From positions 124,001 to 188,000 of the forward strand of contig JANPDL010000018.1 of the NCBI GenBank assembly GCA_031431475.1: a DNA stretch of 64,000 nucleotides, given 5' to 3'. The translations under genes and the position numbers were made by a program. Of this stretch, positions 42,471 through 51,428 are shown one piece after another. Source of the DNA: JADCCX01 sp031431475. GTDB taxonomy: Bacteria; Pseudomonadota; Alphaproteobacteria; Rhizobiales; Beijerinckiaceae. The notes below the pieces were generated by a model. That model had not been told where the DNA came from, ran no database searches, and was given only the letters and a program-made list of their open reading frames with translations. How positions within the stretch are numbered: position 1 is the first letter of the stretch; each line of letters opens with the position of its first letter.

Positions 42471-44477
42471 ATGTTCTCCAAAATCCTGATCGCCAACCGC
42501 GGCGAGATAGCCTGCCGGGTCATCAAGACGGCAAAGCGGATGGGGATTGCGACCGTTGCTGTGTATTCGGACGCTGACCGGGATGCCGTGCATGTGGCGA
42601 TGGCAGATGAAGCGGTTCACATCGGTCCTGCGCCCGCTGCCGAGAGCTATCTGGTCATCGAAAAAATCATTGCGGCCTGCAAGCAGACCGGCGCTGAAGC
42701 TGTGCATCCCGGCTATGGGTTTCTCTCGGAGCGCGAGGCCTTCGCGCGGGCGCTGATGGACAATGGCATCACCTTCATCGGGCCTAATCCCCATGCCATC
42801 GCGGCCATGGGCGACAAGATCGAATCCAAGAAAGCCGCCGCCGCGGCCGGTGTGTCCACGGTTCCGGGCTATCTCGGCGTTATCGAGGATGTCGCGCACG
42901 CCACCACTATCGCTAACGAGATAGGCTATCCCGTGATGCTCAAGGCTTCGGCTGGCGGTGGCGGCAAGGGCATGCGCATCGCCTGGTCGGCATCCGAGGT
43001 GAAGGAAGGCTTTGAGCGTTCGAAGTCAGAAGCGAAATCCTCCTTCGGTGACGACCGGATGTTTGTGGAAAAATTCATCGTCAATCCGCGCCATATCGAG
43101 ATCCAGGTGCTCGGCGACAAGCATGGCAATGTTATCTATCTGGGCGAGCGCGAATGCTCTGTGCAGCGCCGCAACCAGAAGGTGGTTGAAGAAGCGCCAT
43201 CACCGCTGCTGGATGAGGTGACACGCCGCAGGATGGGTGAGCAAGCCGTTGCGCTGGCCAAGGCCGTGAACTACGACAGCGCCGGTACGGTGGAATTCGT
43301 TGCGGGGCAGGACCGCTCGTTCTTTTTTCTCGAAATGAACACACGCCTTCAGGTCGAGCATCCTGTGACCGAGATGATCACGGGCGTGGATCTCGTGGAG
43401 CAGATGATCCGCGTGGCTTACGGCGAAAAACTGAAGATCGCCCAGAATGATGTGAAGCTTGAGGGTTGGGCGGTGGAAAGCCGGATTTATGCCGAGGATC
43501 CGACGCGGAATTTCCTGCCATCCATCGGTCGCCTTACAACCTACCGCCCACCTGCCGAAGGCGTTTTTGGCGGCGTCACCGTGCGCAACGATACCGGCGT
43601 GGAGGAGGGCGGTGAGATCGCGATTCATTATGATCCGATGATAGCCAAGCTGGTGACACACGCGGCTACGCGCGATGCCGCCATCGATGGGCAGGCGAGG
43701 GCACTGGATGCTTTTGCCATTGACGGCATCCGGCATAACATCCCGTTTCTGGCAACACTGATGAGCCAGCAACGATGGCGTTCCGGAAATCTCTCCACGG
43801 GCTACATCGCCGAGGAGTTTCCCGAAGGCTTCAGCGCACCAAAGCCCGAGGGCGCGATCGCCACACGGCTCGCTGCGGTAGCCGCCAGCATCGATCACCT
43901 CATGAACGCACGCAAACGTACCATCAGCGGGCAACTTCCCCGGCGCACCTCCGTCATTTTCGAGCAGGAGCGCGTTGTACAGCTTGGCAAAGATAGCCAT
44001 ACGCTCAGCATCACCGGTGAGCCCGGTGACATCGTGATAAACTTCGGCGATGAAACCAAGCCCCTTACAGTGCGGTCAGACTGGCGTCCGGGCCAGTCGG
44101 TCTGGACAGGAACGGTTGGTGGCGAGATCATCGCCGTGCAGGTCCGCGCCATCCTCAACGGCGTGCGCCTTTCGCATGGCGGAGCCGAGGCCGATGCTCG
44201 TGTCTATACCCGTCGCGAGGCTGAACTTGCTGCGCTGATGCCGGAGAAGAAGGCGGCGGACACATCGAAAGTGCTGCTGTGTCCCATGCCCGGTCTGGTC
44301 AAGATGATCGCGGTTGCCGAGGGACAGGAAGTCAAGGCGGGTGAGACGCTGGCTATCGTCGAGGCTATGAAAATGGAAAATGTCCTGCGCGCCGAAAAGG
44401 ATGTCACGGTCAAGGCCCTAAAGGCAAGGCCAGGAGACAGTCTTGCCGTTGATGCTGTCATCATGGAATTTGCCTGA
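42471..44477 (+). CDS. biotin-dependent acyl-CoA carboxylase alpha subunit (PccA-like)
   Basis: A 668-residue protein with a biotin carboxylase half (KILIANRGEIACRVI, YGFLSEREAFA, ATP-grasp loop KASAGGGGKGMRIA, IEIQVLGDKHGNVIYLGERE, RLQVEHPVTEMITG), a linker domain and a C-terminal biotinyl domain with Lys-634 in VEAMKMEN. This single-chain layout is typical of propionyl-CoA (or acetyl/3-methylcrotonyl-CoA) carboxylase alpha subunits. The beta subunit gene is not beside it. Propionyl-CoA carboxylase would process propionate-type products, which could arise from the lyase in the 28.6 kb region, but this link is only a guess. Confidence 0.88.
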   Translation: MFSKILIANRGEIACRVIKTAKRMGIATVAVYSDADRDAVHVAMADEAVHIGPAPAAESYLVIEKIIAACKQTGAEAVHPGYGFLSEREAFARALMDNGITFIGPNPHAIAAMGDKIESKKAAAAAGVSTVPGYLGVIEDVAHATTIANEIGYPVMLKASAGGGGKGMRIAWSASEVKEGFERSKSEAKSSFGDDRMFVEKFIVNPRHIEIQVLGDKHGNVIYLGERECSVQRRNQKVVEEAPSPLLDEVTRRRMGEQAVALAKAVNYDSAGTVEFVAGQDRSFFFLEMNTRLQVEHPVTEMITGVDLVEQMIRVAYGEKLKIAQNDVKLEGWAVESRIYAEDPTRNFLPSIGRLTTYRPPAEGVFGGVTVRNDTGVEEGGEIAIHYDPMIAKLVTHAATRDAAIDGQARALDAFAIDGIRHNIPFLATLMSQQRWRSGNLSTGYIAEEFPEGFSAPKPEGAIATRLAAVAASIDHLMNARKRTISGQLPRRTSVIFEQERVVQLGKDSHTLSITGEPGDIVINFGDETKPLTVRSDWRPGQSVWTGTVGGEIIAVQVRAILNGVRLSHGGAEADARVYTRREAELAALMPEKKAADTSKVLLCPMPGLVKMIAVAEGQEVKAGETLAIVEAMKMENVLRAEKDVTVKALKARPGDSLAVDAVIMEFA

Positions 44478-44506
44478 TATCTGCACTTGCATAAAGTCGG
44501 CGTGCG

Positions 44507-44530
44507 AAAGGTTACTGTCCCTTAACCTTT
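44507..44530. terminator. stem-loop after the carboxylase gene
   Basis: AAAGGTTA (44507-44514) and TAACCTTT (44523-44530) form an eight-base-pair stem with an eight-base loop. It has a short T run only, so it may be a terminator or a processing hairpin between the carboxylase and the DUF805 gene. Confidence 0.4.
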
Positions 44531-44548
44531 GCCGGGAAATAGTCATTG

Positions 44549-45058
44549 ATGGTTGGGGAACCGCTGATGATGATTCTCGCTTCGCACTGGACAACACTGC
44601 TCCTCTATCCGCGCGGCCGGACTGACCGGGCAGGGTTGCTTGCCTCTGCCTCGCTGATGCTGGGCATAGAAGCACTTTTGCTCGTTGTGCTTCCCGAACA
44701 AAACGACGGCCTCCCTGTCTATCTCTGGCCGCTGAAAGCACTTGCGCTCTGGGTGGGGACTATCGGTATCATCAAGCGCCTGCATGATGTCGGCAGGAGC
44801 GCGTGGTGGATAATAGCGGCCATGGCCGGGCTGTGTATCTGGTGCGCAGTAGTTGCCATGGTCATCGGCATTCTGTTTGGCACGACGGCTTTCGTGCCGG
44901 GTTCGACCGGGTATGCCGTGTTGCTCGGGCTGGTCATGCTACCTGCCATCGGAGTGACATTCTGGCTGCATCTTGAGCCAGGAGAACCTTTTCCAAATCG
45001 CTTTGGTCTGCCGCCAGTTCACACACCTGAATCGGCTCAGGAAACAGCTTCAGCCTGA
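44549..45058 (+). CDS. DUF805 family membrane protein
   Basis: A 169-residue membrane protein with about four hydrophobic helices. It has the DUF805-type pattern, LYPRGRTDRAGLLASASLML near the N-terminus and GTIGIIKRLHDVGRSAWWII in the second half (conserved R-L-H-D-x-G-x-S). Function of the family is unknown. The start may be ATG at 44549, or the ATG at 44567 with GGGG upstream. Another DUF805-like gene follows 21 bases later. Confidence 0.8.
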   Translation: MVGEPLMMILASHWTTLLLYPRGRTDRAGLLASASLMLGIEALLLVVLPEQNDGLPVYLWPLKALALWVGTIGIIKRLHDVGRSAWWIIAAMAGLCIWCAVVAMVIGILFGTTAFVPGSTGYAVLLGLVMLPAIGVTFWLHLEPGEPFPNRFGLPPVHTPESAQETASA

Positions 45059-45079
45059 CAAGATTTAAAAGAGGCTGCC

Positions 45080-45727
45080 TTGCAAGGCTGTCTCTTTAAT
45101 TCCGGCTATTCCTGCCCCATGTTTATGGGAACCAGATGGAGCCGAGCATTGCTGTCGATTTTACGCCCCATAGGTCGTTTGCCATTCTTGATTGCTATCA
45201 GCGGGATGAACAGTGTCATCTTGCTCACAATCCTGCTCGCACTGGCCTTTCGGCCCACGGGTGGCGGCCATCTGGCGGTCCTGATCATTGTCGGTGGATT
45301 GCAATATGTCTGGATGACACTTCACGCCCGACGTTTCTTTGATGCAGGCCATGGCCCGGCTGCACCCATTATAATGTTTCTGCTCTGTTTTGGTGCCTTT
45401 GCAGCGGGATATCTCTTCCTCGCAGCGCTTTGGGCTTCACCCGAGGTGCAGCGTGAAGCCTTCAGGACAGCTGGCGGCATCACCGGCAGTGGAGCCGTCG
45501 TCAGTCACGAGGAGTCGATCCAGTTTCTGGTGGATGGCGGCCGCATGATTGCTGCGTCGTTTGGCGTCGCCGGTGCCGTCGTGCTCAGCGGGTTCATCCT
45601 GCTGGGCTTCGGGATCATTGCCTTTGTCAGCGGATGTTTCAGCGTCATCTCGGTTGTTTTGCCGACTGGCCGCGCGGCACGATCAACTGCCTTCCCGCGA
45701 TCTGCGGCAGTGAAGTTGTCGCTATGA
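45080..45727 (+). CDS. DUF805-like membrane protein
   Basis: A protein of up to 215 residues with four to five hydrophobic helices and a DUF805-like pattern, RPIGRLPFLIAISGMNSVIL and WMTLHARRFFDAGHGPAAPI. The TTG at 45080 has AGAGG five bases upstream; ATG codons at 45119 or 45125 have none, but the first ~15 residues from TTG are not family-like. It follows the previous DUF805 gene by 21 bases and ends six bases into convergent accC, so the two DUF805 proteins probably work or are made together. Confidence 0.7.
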   Translation: MQGCLFNSGYSCPMFMGTRWSRALLSILRPIGRLPFLIAISGMNSVILLTILLALAFRPTGGGHLAVLIIVGGLQYVWMTLHARRFFDAGHGPAAPIIMFLLCFGAFAAGYLFLAALWASPEVQREAFRTAGGITGSGAVVSHEESIQFLVDGGRMIAASFGVAGAVVLSGFILLGFGIIAFVSGCFSVISVVLPTGRAARSTAFPRSAAVKLSL

Positions 45728-47074
45728 GTCCATACCACCGGCCGCCAGAAACTTCTCCAGCCAGTGGATGTTATAGTCACCATTCTGGACATCGGGGTTC
45801 CGCACAAGAGTGCGGAACAAGGGCAGCGTTGTCTCGATGCCATCGATCACGAATTCATCCAGCGCACGACGCAGACGCATCAGGCATTCGTTACGCGTGC
45901 GGCCATGCACGATGAGCTTGCCGACGAGCGAGTCATAATGCGGCGGGATCGTGTAGCCCTGATACACCGCTGAATCGACGCGAACACCCAGACCGCCGGG
46001 TGGGTGGTAATAGGCGATCATGCCGGGCGAAGGCCGGAAGGTTGCGGGATGCTCCGCGTTGATCCGGCATTCGATGGCATGACCTTCGATCACGATGTCT
46101 TTCTGGGTGAACGACAGCGGTGAACCGGCGGCCACGCGGATCTGCTCGTTCACGAGATCGATGCCGGTAATCATCTCGGTCACGGGATGTTCGACCTGAA
46201 TGCGCGTGTTCATCTCGATGAAATAGAACTCGCCATTCTCGTACAGAAACTCGATGGTTCCTGCGCCGAGATATTGCAGTTTCTGCATCGCTTTGGCGCA
46301 AACATTGCCGATCTTCTCGCGTTCTGCCGCATTGAGCGCAGGTGAGGGGCCTTCTTCCCAGACTTTCTGGTGACGGCGCTGCAATGAGCAGTCTCGTTCT
46401 CCCAGATGGACAGCATTGCCACGGCCATCGCCCATGACCTGAATTTCGATATGGCGCGGCTTTTCGAGATACTTCTCGAGATAGACGGCATCGTCTCCGA
46501 ATGCCGCCTTGGCCTCGGTGCGCGCGGTTTGAAGGGCATCCACCAGATCGGTTTCGGCCCGCGCGACCTTCATTCCGCGCCCGCCACCACCTGCTGCTGC
46601 CTTTACCAGAACCGGGTAGCCGATACTGGCCGCCACCTTTTTGGCCTCGTCATCATCCGTGATGCCGCCATCCGATCCGGGGACACAAGGAATACCGAGC
46701 TTGCGCGCGGTGCGCTTCGCCTCGATCTTGTCACCCATTGTGCGGATATGCTCTGCCTTGGGTCCGATGAAGGCAATCTTGTGACCCGCCAGGATTTCGG
46801 CAAACCGCGCGTTTTCCGACAGGAAGCCGTAACCGGGATGCACGGCATCCGCGCCGGTGATCTCGCAGGCGGCGATCAGGGAGGGGATGTTGAGATAACT
46901 GTCGCGCGCCGCAGGAGGGCCGATGCAGACGCTCTCATCAGCCAGGCGTACATGCATGGCATTGGCGTCAGCTGTGGAATGCACCGCAACAGTGGCGATG
47001 CCCAGTTCCTTGCACGCCCGCAGCACGCGCAGGGCAATCTCACCCCGGTTTGCGATCAGAACCTTGTCAAACAT
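45722..47074 (-). CDS. accC: acetyl-CoA carboxylase biotin carboxylase subunit
   Basis: AccC carboxylates the biotin on AccB using ATP and bicarbonate, the first half of malonyl-CoA formation. The ~450-residue protein has KVLIANRGEIALRVLRACKE, YGFLSENARFAE, the ATP-grasp loop KAAAGGGGRGMKVARA, HLGERDCSLQRRHQKVWEE and FIEMNTRIQVEHPVTEMITG. The ATG at 47074 begins MFDKVLIA; an ATG at 47095 overlaps the accB stop (ATGA), so coupled translation is likely either way. It lacks the biotinyl domain, unlike the carboxylase at 42.5 kb. Confidence 0.95.
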   Translation of the reverse strand: MFDKVLIANRGEIALRVLRACKELGIATVAVHSTADANAMHVRLADESVCIGPPAARDSYLNIPSLIAACEITGADAVHPGYGFLSENARFAEILAGHKIAFIGPKAEHIRTMGDKIEAKRTARKLGIPCVPGSDGGITDDDEAKKVAASIGYPVLVKAAAGGGGRGMKVARAETDLVDALQTARTEAKAAFGDDAVYLEKYLEKPRHIEIQVMGDGRGNAVHLGERDCSLQRRHQKVWEEGPSPALNAAEREKIGNVCAKAMQKLQYLGAGTIEFLYENGEFYFIEMNTRIQVEHPVTEMITGIDLVNEQIRVAAGSPLSFTQKDIVIEGHAIECRINAEHPATFRPSPGMIAYYHPPGGLGVRVDSAVYQGYTIPPHYDSLVGKLIVHGRTRNECLMRLRRALDEFVIDGIETTLPLFRTLVRNPDVQNGDYNIHWLEKFLAAGGMDS

Positions 47075-47091
47075 CGGCTTGCCGCCCCCGA

Positions 47092-47649
47092 TCATTCGAT
47101 CACGAACAAGGTCTGGCCAAATTCGATCGGCTGGCCATCCTCGACAAGAATTGCGGTCACAGTGCCTGCTCTGGGTGCTACAATATCGTTGAACGTTTTC
47201 ATGGCCTCAATGAGCATGAGTTTCTCGCCTAATTTGACGGTCGAGCCCAATTCTACGAAGTTTTGCGCTTCAGGCGAAGCCTTGCGGTAGCCCGTGCCGA
47301 CCATCGGTGATTTGACAGCGCCGGGATGGGCCGATGCTTCTGCGGAAGCTGACACAACCGGTTTGGCTGTTGGGGCGGACATCACGACAGGCGCGGGTAC
47401 CACAGCCTGCTGCGGTGCCATCATCATCGGCGCTGCGGCAGGGGCCGTACCCTGGCGTGCAACGCGCACCTTGAGGTCGCCCTTTCGGACCTCGATCTCG
47501 CCCACGTTTGTTTCCGTCAGAAGCTGCGCAATGGCGCGGACCAGATCAGTGTCGATGGCGTAGGTCTGCTTGGCTACAGATTTCGCCGTAACGGCAGGCT
47601 TTTGTGCGGTTGGTTTCTTGGTGCCCTTTGCAGCCGGAGCTTTAGCCAT
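47092..47649 (-). CDS. accB: acetyl-CoA carboxylase biotin carboxyl carrier protein
   Basis: A 185-residue carrier. An N-terminal Lys/Ala-rich stretch and a helix (DLVRAIAQLLTETNVGEIEV) are followed by an Ala/Pro/Val linker and the biotinyl domain with Lys-151 in LIEAMKTFNDI. It carries carboxybiotin between AccC and the carboxyltransferase. The start ATG has AAGGA upstream. It is the first gene of the accB-accC pair; a TTGACT at 47712-47717 on this strand may be a -35 element, with no clear -10. Confidence 0.95.
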   Translation of the reverse strand: MAKAPAAKGTKKPTAQKPAVTAKSVAKQTYAIDTDLVRAIAQLLTETNVGEIEVRKGDLKVRVARQGTAPAAAPMMMAPQQAVVPAPVVMSAPTAKPVVSASAEASAHPGAVKSPMVGTGYRKASPEAQNFVELGSTVKLGEKLMLIEAMKTFNDIVAPRAGTVTAILVEDGQPIEFGQTLFVIE

Positions 47650-47832
47650 GGAATTTATATCCTTGATAATACAATGCTTTCCCGGATATCAGCTAGAATT
47701 TTGACACAAGTAGTCAAGGCGAGTCCGTTCGAGCGCCATGCCTTTTAGCTGACAGGGCGTTGAAGGGAAACCCGCTTTATCCCGGAAGCTGTGGAACTCG
47801 TGGTTTCGGAGCAATCAACAGACGCTTTGCAC

Positions 47833-48600
47833 CTAGCAAGCGTTCTTGCCGCATTTCCGGATGTTATCGACGCGGGTCTTGAGGTCGGCGAAGCCCACCG
47901 CGCCCACCACGATTTCGTCACCCACAACGTAGGACGGAGTGCCGGTCAGGCCCAAAGCATCGGCTATCTGTACATTCTCATCGATAGCCAGCCGTACCGA
48001 CGGGCTATCCACGTCCTTTGTCAGCCGGGCCATGTCTGCTCCCGCATCTTTGGCGGCATCAAGCGCCTGCTGTTTGCCAACATTGCCCCGAACGGTCAGC
48101 AATTTCTGGTGGAAAGCCCAGAGCTTCTCGGGCGAAAGCTGCTGTTTGGCCGCCAGGGCCACGGTTGCAGCCTCCACGGAACCCTGTCCCAGAACGGGGA
48201 AATCCTTGGTGATCACGCGGACGTTCTTGTCCTCGGCGACCATCTTCTGCAGGTCACCCAAAGCCCTTTTGCAAAAGCCGCAGTTGTAGTCAAAGAACTC
48301 GATGATTGTGACGTCGCCATTGGGATTGCCAAAGGAGACGTTGTGTTTGGCGGTGAAAAGCGGACTGGCCTTGTCCTGTGTGATTTTCAGGCGCGCCTGT
48401 TGGTCATTTTCCTTCTGGCGGCGCTCCAGCTCCAGCATGGCTTCCTGGATGATTTCCGGGTTCTTGAGCAGATACTCCTTGATCACGGCACGGATTGCGT
48501 CCTTCTGCCCATCGTTGAAGCCTGGAGTTTGCGCCAATGCGCCTGAAAATGGCAGGATGACCAACAGGGCAAGGACAGCAAAGGTTGTGCGCAAATTCAT
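47833..48600 (-). CDS. DsbA family thiol oxidoreductase (Com1-like)
   Basis: A 255-residue periplasmic protein with a signal peptide (LRTTFAVLALLVILPFSGALAQ), a helical extension (KEYLLKNPEIIQEAMLELER) and a thioredoxin-fold DsbA domain. The active site is Cys-107-Gly-Phe-Cys-110 (FFDYNCGFCKR), and the cis-proline loop is TGTPSYVVG. Such proteins oxidise or isomerise disulfides of exported proteins. The ATG at 48600 is preferred over an upstream start because GGAGAATC lies before it. It follows the M48/TPR gene by 18 bases, so the two form an operon. Confidence 0.92.
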   Translation of the reverse strand: MNLRTTFAVLALLVILPFSGALAQTPGFNDGQKDAIRAVIKEYLLKNPEIIQEAMLELERRQKENDQQARLKITQDKASPLFTAKHNVSFGNPNGDVTIIEFFDYNCGFCKRALGDLQKMVAEDKNVRVITKDFPVLGQGSVEAATVALAAKQQLSPEKLWAFHQKLLTVRGNVGKQQALDAAKDAGADMARLTKDVDSPSVRLAIDENVQIADALGLTGTPSYVVGDEIVVGAVGFADLKTRVDNIRKCGKNAC

Positions 48601-48618
48601 AGAATGATTCTCCAGCAA

Positions 48619-49995
48619 TCAGGATTGCTTAACCTGGTTAAGAATGTCATCCGCCTTCAACCACGCAGGCGAACCTTCCTTGAGGCCAGCTTTCGCCCGC
48701 CTGGCAAGCCTTTTCGCTTCTTCCTGCTGTCCCGACAGGGCAAAGCCCTGAGCGGCGGAGAGTGCAGCCATCGCTTCATTGCCTTTCGCGGCATAGGCGC
48801 GAGCAAGATACTGGAAGGTATCGGGCGAATCCTGATCGCGCTGTGACGCCGTCGTCAGTTCCTTGATCGCAGCATCGGCATCCTTCACATCACCGGTCGA
48901 GACCAATGCATGGCCCAGCATGGCACGGATCAGCGGCTGGCCTGGAGCCATCCCGACAGCCTTGCGAAGAGGCCCCACCGCTTCGCGGGCGCGGCCCGCT
49001 TCAAGCAATGCTTGCCCCTTGAGTTCCCAGAAATAAGGGTTGTTCGGCTGAGACGCGATCAGTGCATCGATCTGCACTTGCGCAGCCTGTGGATTGCCGA
49101 AGCGATAGGCCGAAATCGCACGGGCGTAGCGTGCGGCGAGCGATGTATCGGTCGGTGCATAGCGCCGGGATAATTCTTCAGGTCTCGACATGAAGCCGAA
49201 AAGTTTGGCCCGTGCCAATTCATGACGAGCCTTGAGAGCGGGGGCATCCTGCTTGTTGAAATGCGGGCTCTGCTGCGCATCCTCTTTCAAGGCGGCAATG
49301 CGCTCGGGTGCCATCGGATGGCTCTGCTGATAGGGGTCTGCACCCGCCCGGCGGAAGAGTGATTCATCCGAGAAGCGCTGGAAGGTCTCCAGCATGCCTT
49401 TCGTACTCTGTCCTGTTTGGTTGAGATAGCGCAGCGCCGCCTTGTCCGCCGCCTGTTCCTCGCTGCGCTGGTAGGCCAGCAGCGAGCGTTTGGCTATTTC
49501 CAGCGGGCCGGTGATCACGCCCATAGGTCCTGTGCCGCTCATACCAACCTGTCCGCTGCGCGAACCGGCCACAACGGCACCCGCACCCAGCAGCATGCCT
49601 GCTACCGCCATGATCTGGGCCCGTTCAAGTTGCTCCCGCAGGCGAAACAGATGTCCGCCCGCGATATGTCCCGCCTCATGCGCCAATACCCCGATGACCT
49701 GATTGGGCGTTGTCGATTCCGTGATCACGCCGACATTCATGAACACCTTGCGACCCGAAGCGACAAAGGCATTGAAATCGCGGCTTCCCACCAGAATAAT
49801 CTTGGTGGCACCATCATTGATACCCGACGCGCGAAACAGCGGCGAAGCATAGTCCCGCAGCAATTGCTCAACTTCCGCATCGCGGATAATCGGGATGTTT
49901 GGCTGCTGCGCTTTTGCAGATACAGGGGCCAAGGCCAATGCTGCGGCCAGCATCAACGCCGGGATCATGCGTGTCTTTGAAGCGTATCTGGTCAT
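48619..49995 (-). CDS. exported M48 metalloprotease with TPR repeats (BepA-like)
   Basis: A 458-residue protein with a signal peptide (ALMLAAALALAPVSAKAQ), an M48 domain with HEAGH at residues 106-110 and the downstream EEQAADKAALRYL third-ligand region, and a C-terminal TPR array (about residues 290-440, with YFWELKGQALLEAGRAREAV). This is the layout of BepA/YfgC, which assembles or degrades outer-membrane proteins such as LptD. Together with the DsbA-like protein downstream it suggests quality control of disulfide-containing envelope proteins. Confidence 0.92.
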   Translation of the reverse strand: MTRYASKTRMIPALMLAAALALAPVSAKAQQPNIPIIRDAEVEQLLRDYASPLFRASGINDGATKIILVGSRDFNAFVASGRKVFMNVGVITESTTPNQVIGVLAHEAGHIAGGHLFRLREQLERAQIMAVAGMLLGAGAVVAGSRSGQVGMSGTGPMGVITGPLEIAKRSLLAYQRSEEQAADKAALRYLNQTGQSTKGMLETFQRFSDESLFRRAGADPYQQSHPMAPERIAALKEDAQQSPHFNKQDAPALKARHELARAKLFGFMSRPEELSRRYAPTDTSLAARYARAISAYRFGNPQAAQVQIDALIASQPNNPYFWELKGQALLEAGRAREAVGPLRKAVGMAPGQPLIRAMLGHALVSTGDVKDADAAIKELTTASQRDQDSPDTFQYLARAYAAKGNEAMAALSAAQGFALSGQQEEAKRLARRAKAGLKEGSPAWLKADDILNQVKQS

Positions 49996-50171
49996 CGCTG
50001 TCAGGCCATTGCTAAAGGTATCTGCAACAAAACAATTGCAGATACCGGGCGACTCCGTATGGAGCCTCAGGCGGTCCGGGTCAAATTACTCCCGAACCGG
50101 ATGTAAGTCACATGAACGTCATTTCAGCGCCCGGAACTGCGGCGGGATGATGTCAAAGCGGGGGTAGGGCG

Positions 50172-51374
50172 ATGCAAGGTAGTCCACGTCAGCGCAATAT
50201 GAGCCCCAAACCTGTGATTTCTGCGCGTTCCGATGTCTCGCCATTCATTGTCATGGATGTGATGAGTGAGGCCGCATCAATCGAGCGCGATGGCGGCACA
50301 ATCGTCCATATGGAGGTCGGTCAGCCCGGCCATCCCGCACCAAGGACCGCGCTGGTCGCCGCAGCAGCCGCCATCCGTGCAGGACGTATACCTTACACCG
50401 AGGCGCTGGGCATTCGTTCGCTACGCGAGCGGATCGCACGGCACTATCGCGGGGCTTACCGCGTTGATGTTTCGCCCGAGCGTGTTGTTGTCACCACGGG
50501 CTCTTCCGGCGGGTTCACGCTGGGCTTCCTGTCGATGTTCGAGCCCGGCGACCGCGTGGCAATCTCCGCACCGGGCTATCCGGCCTATCGCAACATCCTC
50601 AAGGCACTGGGACTGGAAGCGGTCGAAATTCCAACGGGGCGCGATACCCGCTATGCCCTGACCGGCAGCCTCATCCGCAAGGCACATCAGGAGAAGCCGC
50701 TGAAGGGCGTGCTCGCCATGAGCCCGGCGAATCCCACCGGCGTGGTGATGACGCCCGAGACGCTGAGAGGCCTGTGCGACACCTGTCATGATCTCGGCCT
50801 TTGGTTCATTTCGGACGAGATTTACCACGGCCTCACTTACGGCGACGCGAAAGAGGAAACCGCCCTTAAATTCAGTGACGATGCCGTCATCATCAACTCA
50901 TTCTCCAAGTTCTTTTGCATGACGGGCTGGCGCGTAGGCTGGATGGTGGTGCCGGAAAGGCTGATCAGGCCGGTCGAGCGGTTGCAGCAGAACTTCTCGA
51001 TCTCGGTGCCTTATCTCAGCCAGATTGCGGCCGAAGCCGCCTTTGACGGCGCGGTCGAGATGCAGGAGGTCAAGGCCGGTTACGCCCGCAACCGCGCCAT
51101 CTTGATGGACGGATTGCCGAAGATCGGCCTTGGCGCATTCCTGCCAGTCGATGGTGCTTTCTACGTCTATATCGACGTTTCCGCCCTGACCAACGACAGC
51201 ATGGATTTCTGCAAGCGCGCGATCCGCGAGGCAGGCGTGGCCATAACGCCAGGTCTGGATTTCGATCCCGCCGAAGGACACCGGTTCGTACGGCTCTCGT
51301 TTGCTGGAACGGAAGCAGATATGCACAATGCCGTGCTGCAGCTGGGGGATTGGTTGGCGGGAATAAAAATCTAA
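50172..51374 (+). CDS. pyridoxal-phosphate-dependent aminotransferase (class I/II)
   Basis: A ~400-residue fold-type I aminotransferase. Features are VGQPGHPAP, TTGSSGGFTLGFLSMFEPGD, SPANPTGVVM, ISDEIYHGLTYG (pyridine-binding Asp) and INSFSKFFCMTGWRVGWMV with the Schiff-base lysine. The C-terminal arginine is in GHRFVRLSF. This pattern fits aspartate/aromatic-type or alanine-type enzymes; the amino donor cannot be told from sequence. The ATG at 50172 follows TAGGGCG. It ends before a strong terminator shared with rne. Confidence 0.9.
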   Translation: MQGSPRQRNMSPKPVISARSDVSPFIVMDVMSEAASIERDGGTIVHMEVGQPGHPAPRTALVAAAAAIRAGRIPYTEALGIRSLRERIARHYRGAYRVDVSPERVVVTTGSSGGFTLGFLSMFEPGDRVAISAPGYPAYRNILKALGLEAVEIPTGRDTRYALTGSLIRKAHQEKPLKGVLAMSPANPTGVVMTPETLRGLCDTCHDLGLWFISDEIYHGLTYGDAKEETALKFSDDAVIINSFSKFFCMTGWRVGWMVVPERLIRPVERLQQNFSISVPYLSQIAAEAAFDGAVEMQEVKAGYARNRAILMDGLPKIGLGAFLPVDGAFYVYIDVSALTNDSMDFCKRAIREAGVAITPGLDFDPAEGHRFVRLSFAGTEADMHNAVLQLGDWLAGIKI

Positions 51375-51395
51375 AATATTGAACTTGTTAAAGAA

Positions 51396-51421
51396 AAAAG
51401 GCGGCCAGTGAGCCGCCTTTT
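51396..51421. terminator. bidirectional Rho-independent terminator
   Basis: AAAAGGCGGC and GCCGCCTTTT form a ten-base-pair stem around CAGTGA. A-rich and T-rich sides allow function in both directions, ending the aminotransferase and rne transcripts. Confidence 0.92.
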
Positions 51422-51428
51422 CCTGTTC

